Shown: positions 29,168-39,348, counted from the stretch's first letter. The stretch: 64,000 nucleotides of DNA from Pseudooceanicola nanhaiensis (GCF_020171315.1 NZ_JAIUZP010000004.1:496001-560000); one strand, 5' to 3'. Notes: generated by a model from the letters alone, not told the origin. Translations and numbers: made by a program.

Positions 29168-30127
29168 TCAGTAGCCTGCGCTGCGATCCACGGCGCCCGG
29201 GGCAGGTGCCCCGGCGCTGATCGCCTCGCAGTTCTCGACAAGCTGGCGGATCGTCTCGGCCCGGGTCGAGACGGAGGCCTTGTGCGGGGTCAGGACCACG
29301 GCGGGATGGGTCCAGAACGGATGCCCCTCGGGCAAGGGTTCCTGCCGGAAGACATCCAGCGACGCGGCGGAGATCTGGCCGCTGTCCAGCGCCGCCAGCA
29401 GGTCCTCCTCGATCATGTGCTCGCCCCGGCCCATCTGGACTAGCACCGCGCCCTTGGGCATCAGCGCAAAGAGACGCGCATCGAGGATGTCGCGGGTGCT
29501 TTCGGTCAGGGGCAGCACGTTGACGAGGATGTCGGCGCGCGCGGCGACCTGATCGACGGCCTCCGGCCCGCAGACCTGCTCGATCCCCGCAACCGGCGCG
29601 CCGTCGCGGTGCCGGGCCACCACCACGGTGAAACCCGCGGCCGCGATGGCCTCGGCGCAGGCGCGGCCCATCAGGCCGAAGCCCAGCACCCCCACGGTGG
29701 TTTCCCGGGGCGGGCGCGGCGTGAAGCTGCGATCCCACAGACCGGCGGCGTGGTTGCGCTGCATGTCGCCCATGCGGCGGTGGTGATGGATCACGTTCCA
29801 GACGGCAAAGCCTGCCATCAGGTGCGCCTGATCGTCATCGCGCACCCGGGCGACCGTGGCGCCCTGCGGCAGCGAGGGACAGGAGACGATGGAATCCACC
29901 CCCGCCGCGATGGACATCGCCAGTTCGATGTTCGGGAAGGCGGCAAAGGCCTCATCCGACGGGCACCAGCAGAGTGCGTAGCGGATCGCCTCCGGGTCCG
30001 TCACCTCTTCGGGGCGCAGGAGGCGGACGAAGGGCGCGGCCGACGCGCCAAAGAGCGCGATCAGGTCGAACGGCTCGGAGAGGACGACGACGTCGAAGAC
30101 CCCTGCCCCCGGCATGTCCAGCGTCAT
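29168..30127 (-). CDS. D-isomer-specific 2-hydroxyacid dehydrogenase
   Basis: The 319-residue NAD(P)-dependent oxidoreductase has the Rossmann motif GVLGFGLMGRACAEA, a catalytic Arg-containing segment near LVQMGRGEHM, and the late His in LTPHKAS that acts with a Glu in this family. It likely interconverts a 2-oxoacid and a D-2-hydroxyacid, or reduces glyoxylate-like products of the amidohydrolases. ATG at 30127 overlaps the stop of the class II aldolase gene by four bases. No signal peptide is seen, so it is cytoplasmic. Confidence 0.88.
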   Translation of the reverse strand: MTLDMPGAGVFDVVVLSEPFDLIALFGASAAPFVRLLRPEEVTDPEAIRYALCWCPSDEAFAAFPNIELAMSIAAGVDSIVSCPSLPQGATVARVRDDDQAHLMAGFAVWNVIHHHRRMGDMQRNHAAGLWDRSFTPRPPRETTVGVLGFGLMGRACAEAIAAAGFTVVVARHRDGAPVAGIEQVCGPEAVDQVAARADILVNVLPLTESTRDILDARLFALMPKGAVLVQMGRGEHMIEEDLLAALDSGQISAASLDVFRQEPLPEGHPFWTHPAVVLTPHKASVSTRAETIRQLVENCEAISAGAPAPGAVDRSAGY

Positions 30128-30906
30128 TGGTCGAAGCCCGGCGCAACCCGGTGGCACAGGCGCAGGTAGGCCTGCCACTCGGCATCCGGCTTGCCCGCGG
30201 CGTCATGCGCCTCGGCCCATGCCTCTTCCTGCCCGGCGGTGAACTCGGCCAGTTCGTCGGTCAGGCGGCACGGCTTGGCCTGCGTCTTCATGATCTCGAT
30301 CTGCGCCTTGCAGGCCCGCTCGAGGTCCATCATCCGGCGGAAGGCTTCGCCCACGGTGCGCCCGCAGGTCAGCAACCCGTGGTTGCGCAGGATCATCACG
30401 TCGAGGTCGCCCAGATCGGCCACCAGCCGCTCGCGCTCGTCAAGGTTCACGGCGATGCCTTCGTAGTCGTGATAGGCGATCCGGTTGAAGAAGGGCGCCG
30501 ACCACTGGTTGTAGGGCTGAAGCCCCTCATCCAGCGAAGAGATGGCCACGCCCGCGATCGTATGGGTGTGCAGAACGCAGGCCACGTCGGGCCGCGCGCC
30601 GTGGATCGCGGAGTGGATCACGAAACCAGCCTTGTTGATGCCCGCCTTGCCCGGATCGTTCAGGATGTTGCCGTCGAGGTCCACCGACACGAGGCCACCC
30701 GCCGTCACTTCCTCGAAGCGATACCCGTAAGGGTTGATCAGGAAGGCATGATCGCCCTCCTCTGCCGGGGCTTTGGCGGAGATATGGGTGAAGATACTGT
30801 CGTCGAGGCCGAAGTGGCCGATCAGGCGGTACGCCGCGGCCAGTTCCACACGTTCCTTGGGGTGTACGGCCAGCGAAGTTTTGTCGTCGAGCATTGGGTC
30901 CATCAT
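30124..30906 (-). CDS. class II aldolase/adducin family protein
   Basis: The 260-residue protein resembles fuculose-phosphate-type aldolases and adducin-head proteins. Zn ligands are visible in VLHTHTIAGVAIS and in the late RNHGLLTCG. Several ATGs lie at the 5' end (30906, 30903 and 30894); the first is used. It is the first gene of the minus-strand catabolic operon and is divergent from the GntR regulator with 139 bases between them. Many members of this family cleave or decarboxylate small hydroxy acids; the substrate here is unknown. Confidence 0.87.
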   Translation of the reverse strand: MMDPMLDDKTSLAVHPKERVELAAAYRLIGHFGLDDSIFTHISAKAPAEEGDHAFLINPYGYRFEEVTAGGLVSVDLDGNILNDPGKAGINKAGFVIHSAIHGARPDVACVLHTHTIAGVAISSLDEGLQPYNQWSAPFFNRIAYHDYEGIAVNLDERERLVADLGDLDVMILRNHGLLTCGRTVGEAFRRMMDLERACKAQIEIMKTQAKPCRLTDELAEFTAGQEEAWAEAHDAAGKPDAEWQAYLRLCHRVAPGFDQ

Positions 30907-30954
30907 CTGGTTTGAGTCTTGGCCACAACGTGGCGCGATTCCACAAATCGCTCA

Positions 30955-30966
30955 ACTGTCGACAGT
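30955..30966. promoter_or_regulatory. 12-bp palindrome, candidate GntR operator
   Basis: ACTGTCGACAGT is a perfect palindrome in the intergenic region between the aldolase and the regulator gene. GntR/FCD proteins bind short palindromes centred on GT...AC, so this is the best candidate site. It lies about 50 bases from the aldolase start and 80 from the regulator start, where it could control both directions. Confidence 0.45.
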
Positions 30967-30984
30967 CGATCACCGACAAATTTC

Positions 30985-31013
30985 TTGCCGCTCCCCGGTG
31001 GGCGCCCCATATT
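30985..31013 (+). promoter_or_regulatory. possible sigma-70-type promoter for the GntR gene
   Basis: TTGCCG and CATATT are separated by 17 bases and lie 33 bases before the regulator ATG. Each hexamer matches four of six consensus bases. It is a weak prediction. Confidence 0.3.
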
Positions 31014-31045
31014 GCATAGTATTACGGCGAGCCCGGGAGCTTCGA

Positions 31046-31780
31046 ATGATTGACCCCGAAGAGACGACGGAGGGCAGTGTTTTCACGGCCCTCGTCGCCA
31101 CGGATCTGACCACGCGGATTGCCGAGCAGGTGCTCGAAGCGATCCAGACCGGCCGCCTGAAACCCGGAGAGAAAATCGCCGAGGCCCGCCTTGCCCGGGA
31201 ACTGGGCACGTCCCGTGCCCCCGTGCGGGAGGCGCTGCGGCTGGTGGAGAGCCACGGGCTGGTCGTGTCCCATCCACGGCGCGGCTTCTTCGTCCATGCC
31301 TATGACGCGGGCGAGCTGGAAGATGTCTATGACCTGCGCGAATGCCTCGAATTGCACGCGGCCCAGGCGGCGGTGGAGCGGCTGACGCCCGAGGCCCTCG
31401 CCCGGGTCGAGACCCAGCATGCGCTGCTGGTGACGCTGGCCAAGGAAGGCAAGACCCAGAAGCAGGTGCAGGAAGACTATGCGCTGCACCGGATGCTGCT
31501 GGAGATCGCAGGCAACCGGCGGGTGCTGCGCACCTTCGACCAGATCGCGATGGAACTGCGGGCGGGCATCGCCCTGACCGGCGTGGTCTACGAGGATCCG
31601 CTGGAGCTGGCGCGGTCCCACGATGTGCTGGTGGAGGCGCTGCGCGCCCGCGACGCGGCGCTGCTGCGGGCCCGGTTGCAGGCCCATCTGGAAGATGCGC
31701 GCCATCACGTGCTGGCGCTGTTCCGCGCGGGCGCGGCCGAGGCCGCCGCCCAGGCCAGCCCGGCGCAGGTTCTCAGGTAA
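31046..31780 (+). CDS. GntR-family transcriptional regulator, FCD type
   Basis: The 244-residue regulator has an N-terminal winged helix (about 20-85) with IAEARLARELGTSRAPVREALRLVESHGLV, the canonical GntR recognition helix. A C-terminal all-helical FCD ligand domain follows, with YDLRECLELHAAQAAVERL and the metal-binding-type DYALHRMLLEIAGNRR and late SHDVLVEALRARD segments. ATG at 31046 has GGGAG upstream; the frame is open earlier but without coding character. It is divergent from the aldolase-led operon and most likely senses a pathway acid to control it. Confidence 0.92.
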   Translation: MIDPEETTEGSVFTALVATDLTTRIAEQVLEAIQTGRLKPGEKIAEARLARELGTSRAPVREALRLVESHGLVVSHPRRGFFVHAYDAGELEDVYDLRECLELHAAQAAVERLTPEALARVETQHALLVTLAKEGKTQKQVQEDYALHRMLLEIAGNRRVLRTFDQIAMELRAGIALTGVVYEDPLELARSHDVLVEALRARDAALLRARLQAHLEDARHHVLALFRAGAAEAAAQASPAQVLR

Positions 31781-31851
31781 ACGCCACGCCGGCCGGTCCG
31801 GCATCGAGCCACGATCGGGCCCGCGCCCTGTGACACCGGATGCGGGGGGGC

Positions 31852-32679
31852 TCAGCCCTCGGGCACCGAAAGCGCCTCGGCCAGGGCCTCTGCCGGCAGG
31901 TCGAGCCAGGTGGCGCCCATATCCTCGATGAAGCGCCGTTCCATCCGGGTCAGCGGCCCGGGCATGACGACGATGTGCCCCTCGCCCGAGCGCTTGGCGA
32001 TCTGGCGGGCGAAGATCCGCAACATCTGGTCGTCGAACCGGCAGCCGACGAAGAGGAAGGGCCGCCCGGTGCGGCGGTGCTGTACCTCGGCGGGGATCGG
32101 GCGCTGGATGTCGATCTCGGTCAGCACCTCGACGTAGTCACTGTCGGAGACGAGGAAGGACCGGTCGCCGGCGATCACGCCGTGGGGCTTGTAGATCAGC
32201 GTCTTCCAGGCGGGATCGGCCTCTGCCACCAGTTGGCCCGCGGCATCGTAGGCGCGGGTGAAGATGTCGATCCATTCGCCGTTGCGGCTGATCCCCTGCA
32301 CGAGGCCCCAATCCTGCTGGCCGAAGGCGCGCATCAGCCCGTCGTCGTACCAGCTGTCCACCACCAGCGGCGGGCGGACGCGGGCCAGCCAGTCATGCAC
32401 CGGGTTCGCCCCCGGCACGGGCACGTCGAAGGCGTCGCGCAGGATCGTGTTCAGCGTGGCGCGGAACTTGCGGCTCTCCACGTATTGCGCCACGGACCAG
32501 AGGTTGCCCGAAGCACGGCGCGGGGCGCGGACCTGCGCCTCGATCTGCGCGCAGAGCGCGGCGGGCGTGGCCGGCGCGGCAGAGCCCGACAGCGCCGAGA
32601 CATCGGGGCCGAGATAGGCGATGCGGGTGCCGGCGGCGACCTCGTTCATCGCGGCTTCAAGCTGGTCGAATACGGTCAT
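31852..32679 (-). CDS. SIR2-like domain protein of the nif cluster
   Basis: The 275-residue protein shows partial SIR2 (sirtuin) character: an N-terminal nucleotide-binding-like strand (TRIAYLGPDVSALSG) resembling the sirtuin GAG-S region, and a C-terminal FLFVGCRFDDQMLRIFARQIA, similar to the SIR2-2 domain. Clear catalytic sirtuin motifs are not complete. It lies three bases after nifT at the end of the nifB operon, a location where similar proteins occur in other diazotrophs. A protein deacylase, an NADase or a purely structural nucleotide-binding role are all possible. Part of the nif operon by position; function unknown. Confidence 0.7.
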   Translation of the reverse strand: MTVFDQLEAAMNEVAAGTRIAYLGPDVSALSGSAAPATPAALCAQIEAQVRAPRRASGNLWSVAQYVESRKFRATLNTILRDAFDVPVPGANPVHDWLARVRPPLVVDSWYDDGLMRAFGQQDWGLVQGISRNGEWIDIFTRAYDAAGQLVAEADPAWKTLIYKPHGVIAGDRSFLVSDSDYVEVLTEIDIQRPIPAEVQHRRTGRPFLFVGCRFDDQMLRIFARQIAKRSGEGHIVVMPGPLTRMERRFIEDMGATWLDLPAEALAEALSVPEG

Positions 32680-32682
32680 GGC

Positions 32683-32901
32683 TCAGGCCTCCCCATCCAG
32701 TGCGCGGCGCCGGGCCTCCACGGTCACCGGCAGTCGCGGCGGCGTGTCGAAGGCGGGCATCTCGAAGACCCAGCCGTTCGACAGCCGGGCCCACCCGCCC
32801 CAGAGCCCTTCCTTCTCGGTCTCGACGACCATCTCCTCGAGGTCCTTCTTGGGCACATAGGCCTCGATCCCCTTCGGGGTCTCGCGGATCATGACTTTCA
32901 T
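32683..32901 (-). CDS. nifT: nitrogen fixation protein NifT (FixU)
   Basis: This 72-residue protein matches NifT/FixU over its whole length: the opening MKVMIRETPKGIEAYVPKKD, a central VVETEKEGLWGGWARLSNGW, and a short acidic tail. Function is not established; deletion in other diazotrophs has little effect. It overlaps nifZ by four bases and is followed three bases on by the SIR2-like gene, so it is part of the nifB operon. Confidence 0.93.
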   Translation of the reverse strand: MKVMIRETPKGIEAYVPKKDLEEMVVETEKEGLWGGWARLSNGWVFEMPAFDTPPRLPVTVEARRRALDGEA

Positions 32902-33242
32902 TCGGCGGCCTCCTTCGGCTGTCGGGTGACGATGTGGGGCTGAAGCGCGGAAGAGTTGTCACCCCGGCGCGGGGCGGCGGGGTCTGCCGCCAGCAACTCG
33001 CGTTCCCGCATGCCCACCACCTCGCTGCGGTCGATGAAATCCACCGCGTAGATGTAGAACTGCTGCAGGAAGGTGCCAATGTCGCGAACATAGCCGACAT
33101 CGCCCTTCTTCACGACGGTCTCGCCGATCTCGACACCGGCCATGGTGCCGTCGTTTCGGATGTTCTTCTTCGAGATGACCTTGTCGCCGGGCTGGAAGGC
33201 CGGCTCTCGGTAGACCTCGATCTCGCGGTCGTCGGTAGACAT
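32898..33242 (-). CDS. nifZ: NifZ, nitrogenase P-cluster assembly accessory protein
   Basis: The 114-residue protein matches the NifZ family: FQPGDKVISKKNIRNDGTM, then IGETVVKKGDVGYVRDIGTFLQQFY and a YAVDFIDRSEVVGMRERELL end. NifZ aids maturation of the second P-cluster of the MoFe protein. Its start shares one base with the stop of the LRV gene and it overlaps nifT at the other end. The order nifB, ferredoxin, LRV, nifZ, nifT is shared with several proteobacterial diazotrophs. Confidence 0.93.
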   Translation of the reverse strand: MSTDDREIEVYREPAFQPGDKVISKKNIRNDGTMAGVEIGETVVKKGDVGYVRDIGTFLQQFYIYAVDFIDRSEVVGMRERELLAADPAAPRRGDNSSALQPHIVTRQPKEAAE

Positions 33243-33985
33243 CAGGTGGTCTCCTTCAGCTGTGCCAGCCTCTGGGCGGCGGTCTCTCGGATGATTTCTT
33301 CCGCGTCCTCCAGCAGCGACCGGACGAGGGCGGCATCGCCGGTCTCGGCCACGGTGTGACGCACGCGCAGGTCGGGGTCGGCCTGAAACAGCGCGGGACG
33401 ACGGGCGGCGGCCTCGCGGCGCACAAGCGGGTCGGGATCGTCGCGGAACCGGTCGAGATAGCTCTCCGGCAGGCGCCGGGCGACGATGCGGCGGATCTCG
33501 GGGTCGGCGTCGGCCATCATCTGGGCCAGCACCCCGTCCGGCGCGCGGCGCGCCACGATGGAGCGCACATAGGCATCCCCGTCCGCGGCCATCGGCAGCA
33601 GGTAACGCGGCTGAACCCGGTTCACCACCGCGATGCGCACGCGGCGGTCCGGGTCCGTCATGGCGCGTTCGGCATAGGGCCGCGGCAGGCGCAGTACCGC
33701 CATGGCCCGCACGCCCGGGTCCGGGTCCCCCAGCAGCCGCGGCAGGCGAAAGACCGAGGCGACCCGCGCCGCGTTCATGCGGGTCTCGAAATAGGGATGA
33801 TCGAGACAGGCATCGGCAAGGTCCGGGTTCATGAGGAAGAACCGCTCGATCCGCTTGGCGTAGCGGTCATGCAGGCAGGACCAGCCCAACCCGCATTGCC
33901 CGGTCTCCTGCCGGTCGGCATGGTCACAGCGCCCGCAATCGAGCGCGGTGCCCTGCCAGTCGACGGGGGCCGGACCCTCCAGCAT
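33242..33985 (-). CDS. LRV protein with N-terminal 4Fe-4S domain
   Basis: The 247-residue protein starts with four cysteines (Cys17, Cys20, Cys31, Cys37), forming the LRV_FeS4 cluster-binding domain. It is followed by leucine-rich-variant repeats: repeated units of about 24 residues such as DPGVRAMAVLRLP, DRRVRIAVVNRV and DPLVRREAAARRP. This matches the nif-linked LRV protein known from Azotobacter, a superhelical repeat protein carrying a 4Fe-4S cluster with unknown function. It starts three bases after the ferredoxin stop. A scaffold or redox-sensing role near NifB is possible. Confidence 0.88.
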   Translation of the reverse strand: MLEGPAPVDWQGTALDCGRCDHADRQETGQCGLGWSCLHDRYAKRIERFFLMNPDLADACLDHPYFETRMNAARVASVFRLPRLLGDPDPGVRAMAVLRLPRPYAERAMTDPDRRVRIAVVNRVQPRYLLPMAADGDAYVRSIVARRAPDGVLAQMMADADPEIRRIVARRLPESYLDRFRDDPDPLVRREAAARRPALFQADPDLRVRHTVAETGDAALVRSLLEDAEEIIRETAAQRLAQLKETT

Positions 33986-33988
33986 GGC

Positions 33989-35787
<1,799 letters not shown>

Positions 35788-35835
35788 GGGGGCGCGTTCC
35801 TCTCTGCTGGCAATGCTGTGCTTCAGGAAATTCCA

Positions 35836-35852
35836 AGCAAGCGCCGTGCCAA
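35836..35852 (-). promoter_or_regulatory. sigma-54 -24/-12 promoter of nifB
   Basis: On the minus strand this reads TTGGCACGGCGCTTGCT, matching TGGCAC-N5-TTGCT with the invariant GG and GC at the right spacing. Transcription should begin near 35826, about 40 bases before the nifB start. Confidence 0.9.
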
Positions 35853-35903
35853 GCGACCGGACCCTAAGAAAATAAGGAGTTTTGCCCCTGCGCCGGCGGG
35901 GAT

Positions 35904-35919
35904 TGTCGCAGAAGGGACA
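35904..35919. promoter_or_regulatory. NifA upstream activator sequence of nifB
   Basis: TGT-CGCAGAAGGG-ACA is a perfect TGT-N10-ACA NifA box, about 80-95 bases upstream of the expected nifB transcription start, a normal distance for activation by DNA looping. Confidence 0.85.
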
Positions 35920-36025
35920 ATGGCCCGACAATGTGGGACGGCGCCTGCGACCCTGCCCACGGCCCTGCCCTAGCCCTGCCCCGGCCCTCCACCTGACGGG
36001 CCCGCCTGCCCCCCAGACACGAAAA

Positions 36026-36049
36026 GGGCCCGGCCAGCTGGCCGGGCCC
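36026..36049 (-). terminator. terminator after nifA
   Basis: A 24-bp perfect palindrome (GGGCCCGGCCAG / CTGGCCGGGCCC) lies 20 bases beyond the nifA stop. On the minus strand it is followed by TTTTC, as in a Rho-independent terminator. It separates nifA from the nifB control region. Confidence 0.8.
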
Positions 36050-36069
36050 GTCCCGCGCGTTGGGAGGCA

Positions 36070-37821
36070 TCAGATCCTGCGCACTTCGATCCCGTGTTTC
36101 TGCAGGGCATAGGCCACCTGCCGGGGGGTCATTCCCAGCAGCCGCGCGGCCTTGGCCTGCACCCAGCCCGCCTCTTCCATCGCCGCGATCAGCTCTTCGC
36201 GGGCGGTATTGGCGGTCCTGCGGCGGGGGTAGTCGCCCGGCGCCACATCCGCGACGGGGGGCGCCTCCGGCGGCGGGGTCATGCGGACCGTGGGGGAAAT
36301 CACCTCTCCCGCGGCCAGCCCCCCGATGGGAGAGCTGTCATCCTGCAACCGCGACAGGACCGACGACAGGCAGGAGCCCTGCTGGCAGGCCAGTTCGCGG
36401 CCCAGCACCACCTCGCCATCGGACAGTGCGGCGGCGCGGCTCACGCAGTTCTCCAGTTCGCGCACGTTGCCCGGGAAGTTGCACCGGCAGATCGTCTCGA
36501 ACGCGTCGGAGGCAAAGCGCACATCGGTCCCGTTCGAGTTGTTGAACCGGTCGAGGAAGAGTTGCGCCAGCGGACGGATGTCGCTCTTGCGGTGGCGAAG
36601 CGGCGGCAGGACGATCGGCACCACGCAGATCCGGAAGTAGAGATCGGCGCGGAACTCGCCGTCGGCGACGCAGCGTTCCAGATCGCGGTTGGTGGCGGCG
36701 ACGATGCGCACGTCCACCTTGATCGTCCGCGTGCCGCCGACCCGTTCGAACTCTCCCTCCTGCAGGACCCGCAGCAGCTTGGTCTGGAAGGTGGGCGAGA
36801 TTTCCCCGATCTCGTCGAGGAAGAGCGTCCCGCCGTCGGCCATCTCGAACCGGCCCTTCTTGAGCGCGGTGGCGCCGGTGAAGGCCCCCTTCTCGTGCCC
36901 GAAAAGTTCCGATTCCAGAAGGGTTTCGGAGAGCGCGGCGCAGTTCACCCCGACGAAGGGCTTGCGCGCCCGGGGCGAGGCGGAATGCACGGCGCGGGCA
37001 AAGAGTTCCTTGCCGGTGCCGCTCTCGCCACGCAGCAGGACGGGCGTCTTCTTGGCCGCCACCCGGCGCACCTGCGCGATGACATCGGTGATCGCCGGGC
37101 TGTCGCCGACGATGCCGTCGATATGGACCGGAACCGGACGCTTGCCCTCGCGGTCGCTGACGCTCTGCAACAGGCGCTTGGTATCCGTCAGGGCACGCTC
37201 CCGGTCGCGGGCGATCCGGCGGCGGAACCGCAGGGCCTGTTCCAAGAGCGAGGCGACCATGGTCAGGACCCGGATGTCGCTGTCCGTGTTGTGGATCACC
37301 CCGTCGTCGTGGCTGCGGAAGGCGCAGAGCACCCCCAGCACGAAATGGCTGCGCTCGGGGTCGCGGATCGGGACGGCAAAGACGCTCTGCCCCACGCCGC
37401 GCAGGCGCTTGGGCACCGCCTCGACGCCGAATTCCTCCGCTAGGTCAAAGGAGACGAGCGGCACGCCCGAGCGGAAGACGATCCGCACGACCTCGTCCGG
37501 GATGACCTCTTCGGCGGGGGCGCCATCGCTGCGGGCAAAGGCAGTGGCGGCGATACTGTAGGGGTTCACGGCCCCCTTGCCCGCGGCCGCGCCCTGATCC
37601 GACAACAGGGCAAGCACCCCGTGTCGCAAGTCCAGGAAGGACGACAGCACGTTCAGGATGTCGGGCACGATGTCGATCGGGTCTGGCGCGACCGCGAAGG
37701 ACTTGGCGATCTCGAAAACCGCGTCGAGTGCCAGCCTGTCCCGGCTGGCGGATGCGCCGCGTCCCTTCTGGGCACGGGCGACAGTTTGAGTGGAGTCGTC
37801 TTGCATTGCACTGGCAGTCAT
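36070..37821 (-). CDS. nifA: NifA, sigma-54-dependent nif activator
   Basis: The 583-residue activator has an N-terminal GAF domain (about 30-190), a AAA+ core with Walker A GESGTGKE and the sigma-54 contact loop GAFTGA, and a C-terminal helix-turn-helix ([21 protein letters not shown]). Between the core and the DNA-binding end lies Cys447-x11-Cys459-x19-Cys479-x4-Cys484, exactly the cysteine pattern of oxygen-sensitive alphaproteobacterial NifA. Activity should thus be lost in oxygen without NifL. ATG at 37821 is preferred; a GTG three codons upstream and an ATG at 37806 are alternatives. It should drive the six sigma-54 promoters of this window. Confidence 0.96.
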   Translation of the reverse strand: MTASAMQDDSTQTVARAQKGRGASASRDRLALDAVFEIAKSFAVAPDPIDIVPDILNVLSSFLDLRHGVLALLSDQGAAAGKGAVNPYSIAATAFARSDGAPAEEVIPDEVVRIVFRSGVPLVSFDLAEEFGVEAVPKRLRGVGQSVFAVPIRDPERSHFVLGVLCAFRSHDDGVIHNTDSDIRVLTMVASLLEQALRFRRRIARDRERALTDTKRLLQSVSDREGKRPVPVHIDGIVGDSPAITDVIAQVRRVAAKKTPVLLRGESGTGKELFARAVHSASPRARKPFVGVNCAALSETLLESELFGHEKGAFTGATALKKGRFEMADGGTLFLDEIGEISPTFQTKLLRVLQEGEFERVGGTRTIKVDVRIVAATNRDLERCVADGEFRADLYFRICVVPIVLPPLRHRKSDIRPLAQLFLDRFNNSNGTDVRFASDAFETICRCNFPGNVRELENCVSRAAALSDGEVVLGRELACQQGSCLSSVLSRLQDDSSPIGGLAAGEVISPTVRMTPPPEAPPVADVAPGDYPRRRTANTAREELIAAMEEAGWVQAKAARLLGMTPRQVAYALQKHGIEVRRI

Positions 37822-37980
37822 GGCTGGCACTCCAAGGTGTTCTCAGTTCCTCCCGAACGTCCTGGATAGTCCGCCGACGCAGCCCGTCCTCCACAGGCCG
37901 CACGCGACCTGCCCAATTTAACAGAGAATTAAAATTCGCTTCGATTCTTTCATTCAAAAGGCTTTTTTTTGCTGGCTTTG

Positions 37981-37999
37981 GCCAAATCCGGCATTTGGC
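37981..37999. repeat. inverted repeat in the rpoN-nifA gap
   Basis: GCCAAAT and ATTTGGC form a 7-bp stem around CCGGC, next to an unusually AT-rich tract (37918-37970) in this GC-rich window. It lies between rpoN and nifA where a nifA promoter or operator would be expected. No clear promoter hexamers or NifA box were found. Confidence 0.4.
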
Positions 38000-38061
38000 T
38001 GCACAGGGTTTCGGCACCCGCCCCGGTTGTTCGCGGAAAAGCGCCGACCCGGGGCGGCGTT

Positions 38062-39348
38062 TCAGCCTGCAAGGGCCCGGCGGCGGCGCTCGTAAGAAGA
38101 CGCCAGCCCGAGGGTCGAGCGGTACTTGGCCACCGTCCGGCGCGCCAGTTGCAGGCCGGACCGCTCTGCCAGGGCCACGATGGCATCGTCGCTCAGCGGG
38201 TTCTTCGGGTCTTCGCGGCGCACTGCCTCCTCGACGAAGCCGAGCGCCCGGTCGCGCGAGATCGCGGGCGCCCCGGCGGCGGTGGAGACCGGGCGGGAGA
38301 AGAAGGCCCGCAGCGGCAGGGCGCGGGTCGGGGTCTGGATCATCCGGCCCGAAACGGCACGGCTGACGGTGGAGGCATGGACCCCCAGTTCGGTGGCCAC
38401 GTCCTCCAGCGTCAGGGGCGTCAGCCGCGCCGGGCCGCTGTCGAGGAAGGCGCCCTGCCGCGCCACCAGAACGGCGGCCGTGCGCAGCAGCGTGTCGCCG
38501 CGCCGTTCGATCGCCAGCGCCAGCGCCCGCGCCTCGGCCAGGGCCTTGCGCCGGGCCTTGCGCGCGGCAAGGTCGGCGACGCTCTCGGTCAGCCCGTCCT
38601 CCTGCACGGTGATCGTCGGCGTGGTCGCGCGGTTCAGTTCCACCGTCCAGCCCCCGGGGCCGCGGGTCGCGATCAGGTCGGGCGGGAAAACCGCCGCGGG
38701 CACATGGTCGAAGGCCAGCCCCGGCTTGGGGTCCAGCCCGCGGATCTGTGCCGCGATGTCGGGAATGTCGGAAGGTTCGCAATCGCACAGGTCCGCCAGT
38801 TCGGCGGTGCGCCCCTCGGCCAGCAGGTCGAGGTTGGCCAGCAGCATCTCCACTTCCCAGGTCAGGATGTCGGCCTCGCGCGCCTGAAGCGTCAGGCATT
38901 CGGCCAGCGAGCGGGCGAAGAGGCCGGTCGGCTCGAACCCCTGCAGGCGGGTCAGCACCGCCTCGGCCCGGGCCTGCGGCACCCCGGCCTGCAGCGCCAG
39001 CGTCTCGACCCCGAGGCCCAGCCAGCCGGTCGGCTCCAGCGCCTCGGCAAAGCGCAGGGCCAGCATGTGGTCGGCGGGATCGTCGAAGGCCAGTTCGATC
39101 TGCTCGGCCACATGGGCCATCAGACTGGGCCGGTCTGCGGCCACGGCGGCCACGGCGTCAAAGCTCTCTCCGCCGCGCGCCGCAAAGGCCGCGGGCGGGC
39201 GGTAGCGCAGGAAGGGATTGCTTTCCGCCTGCTCCGCCAGATGATCCGAGAGGTCGTCGGACGACATGCCGAGGATGGAGAGGGACTGGAGCATCTGCCC
39301 CCCCATCTGCATCACCTGGCGCTGAGAAACCGTCTGAACGAGTTGCAT
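38062..39348 (-). CDS. rpoN: RNA polymerase sigma-54 factor, nif-linked copy
   Basis: The 428-residue sigma-54 has the glutamine-rich region I (MQLVQTVSQRQVMQMGGQMLQSLSIL), the core-binding middle, the HTH segment LEDVATELGVHASTVSRAVSGR, and a C-terminal RpoN box ARRTVAKYR that reads the -24 element. Location directly upstream of nifA suggests a nif-dedicated copy, as in Rhodobacter species that carry several rpoN genes. It is shorter than enterobacterial RpoN (477) but normal for Rhodobacteraceae. A 170-base gap separates it from bfr, so it may have its own promoter or be read through from the iscA-led transcript. Confidence 0.95.
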   Translation of the reverse strand: MQLVQTVSQRQVMQMGGQMLQSLSILGMSSDDLSDHLAEQAESNPFLRYRPPAAFAARGGESFDAVAAVAADRPSLMAHVAEQIELAFDDPADHMLALRFAEALEPTGWLGLGVETLALQAGVPQARAEAVLTRLQGFEPTGLFARSLAECLTLQAREADILTWEVEMLLANLDLLAEGRTAELADLCDCEPSDIPDIAAQIRGLDPKPGLAFDHVPAAVFPPDLIATRGPGGWTVELNRATTPTITVQEDGLTESVADLAARKARRKALAEARALALAIERRGDTLLRTAAVLVARQGAFLDSGPARLTPLTLEDVATELGVHASTVSRAVSGRMIQTPTRALPLRAFFSRPVSTAAGAPAISRDRALGFVEEAVRREDPKNPLSDDAIVALAERSGLQLARRTVAKYRSTLGLASSYERRRRALAG

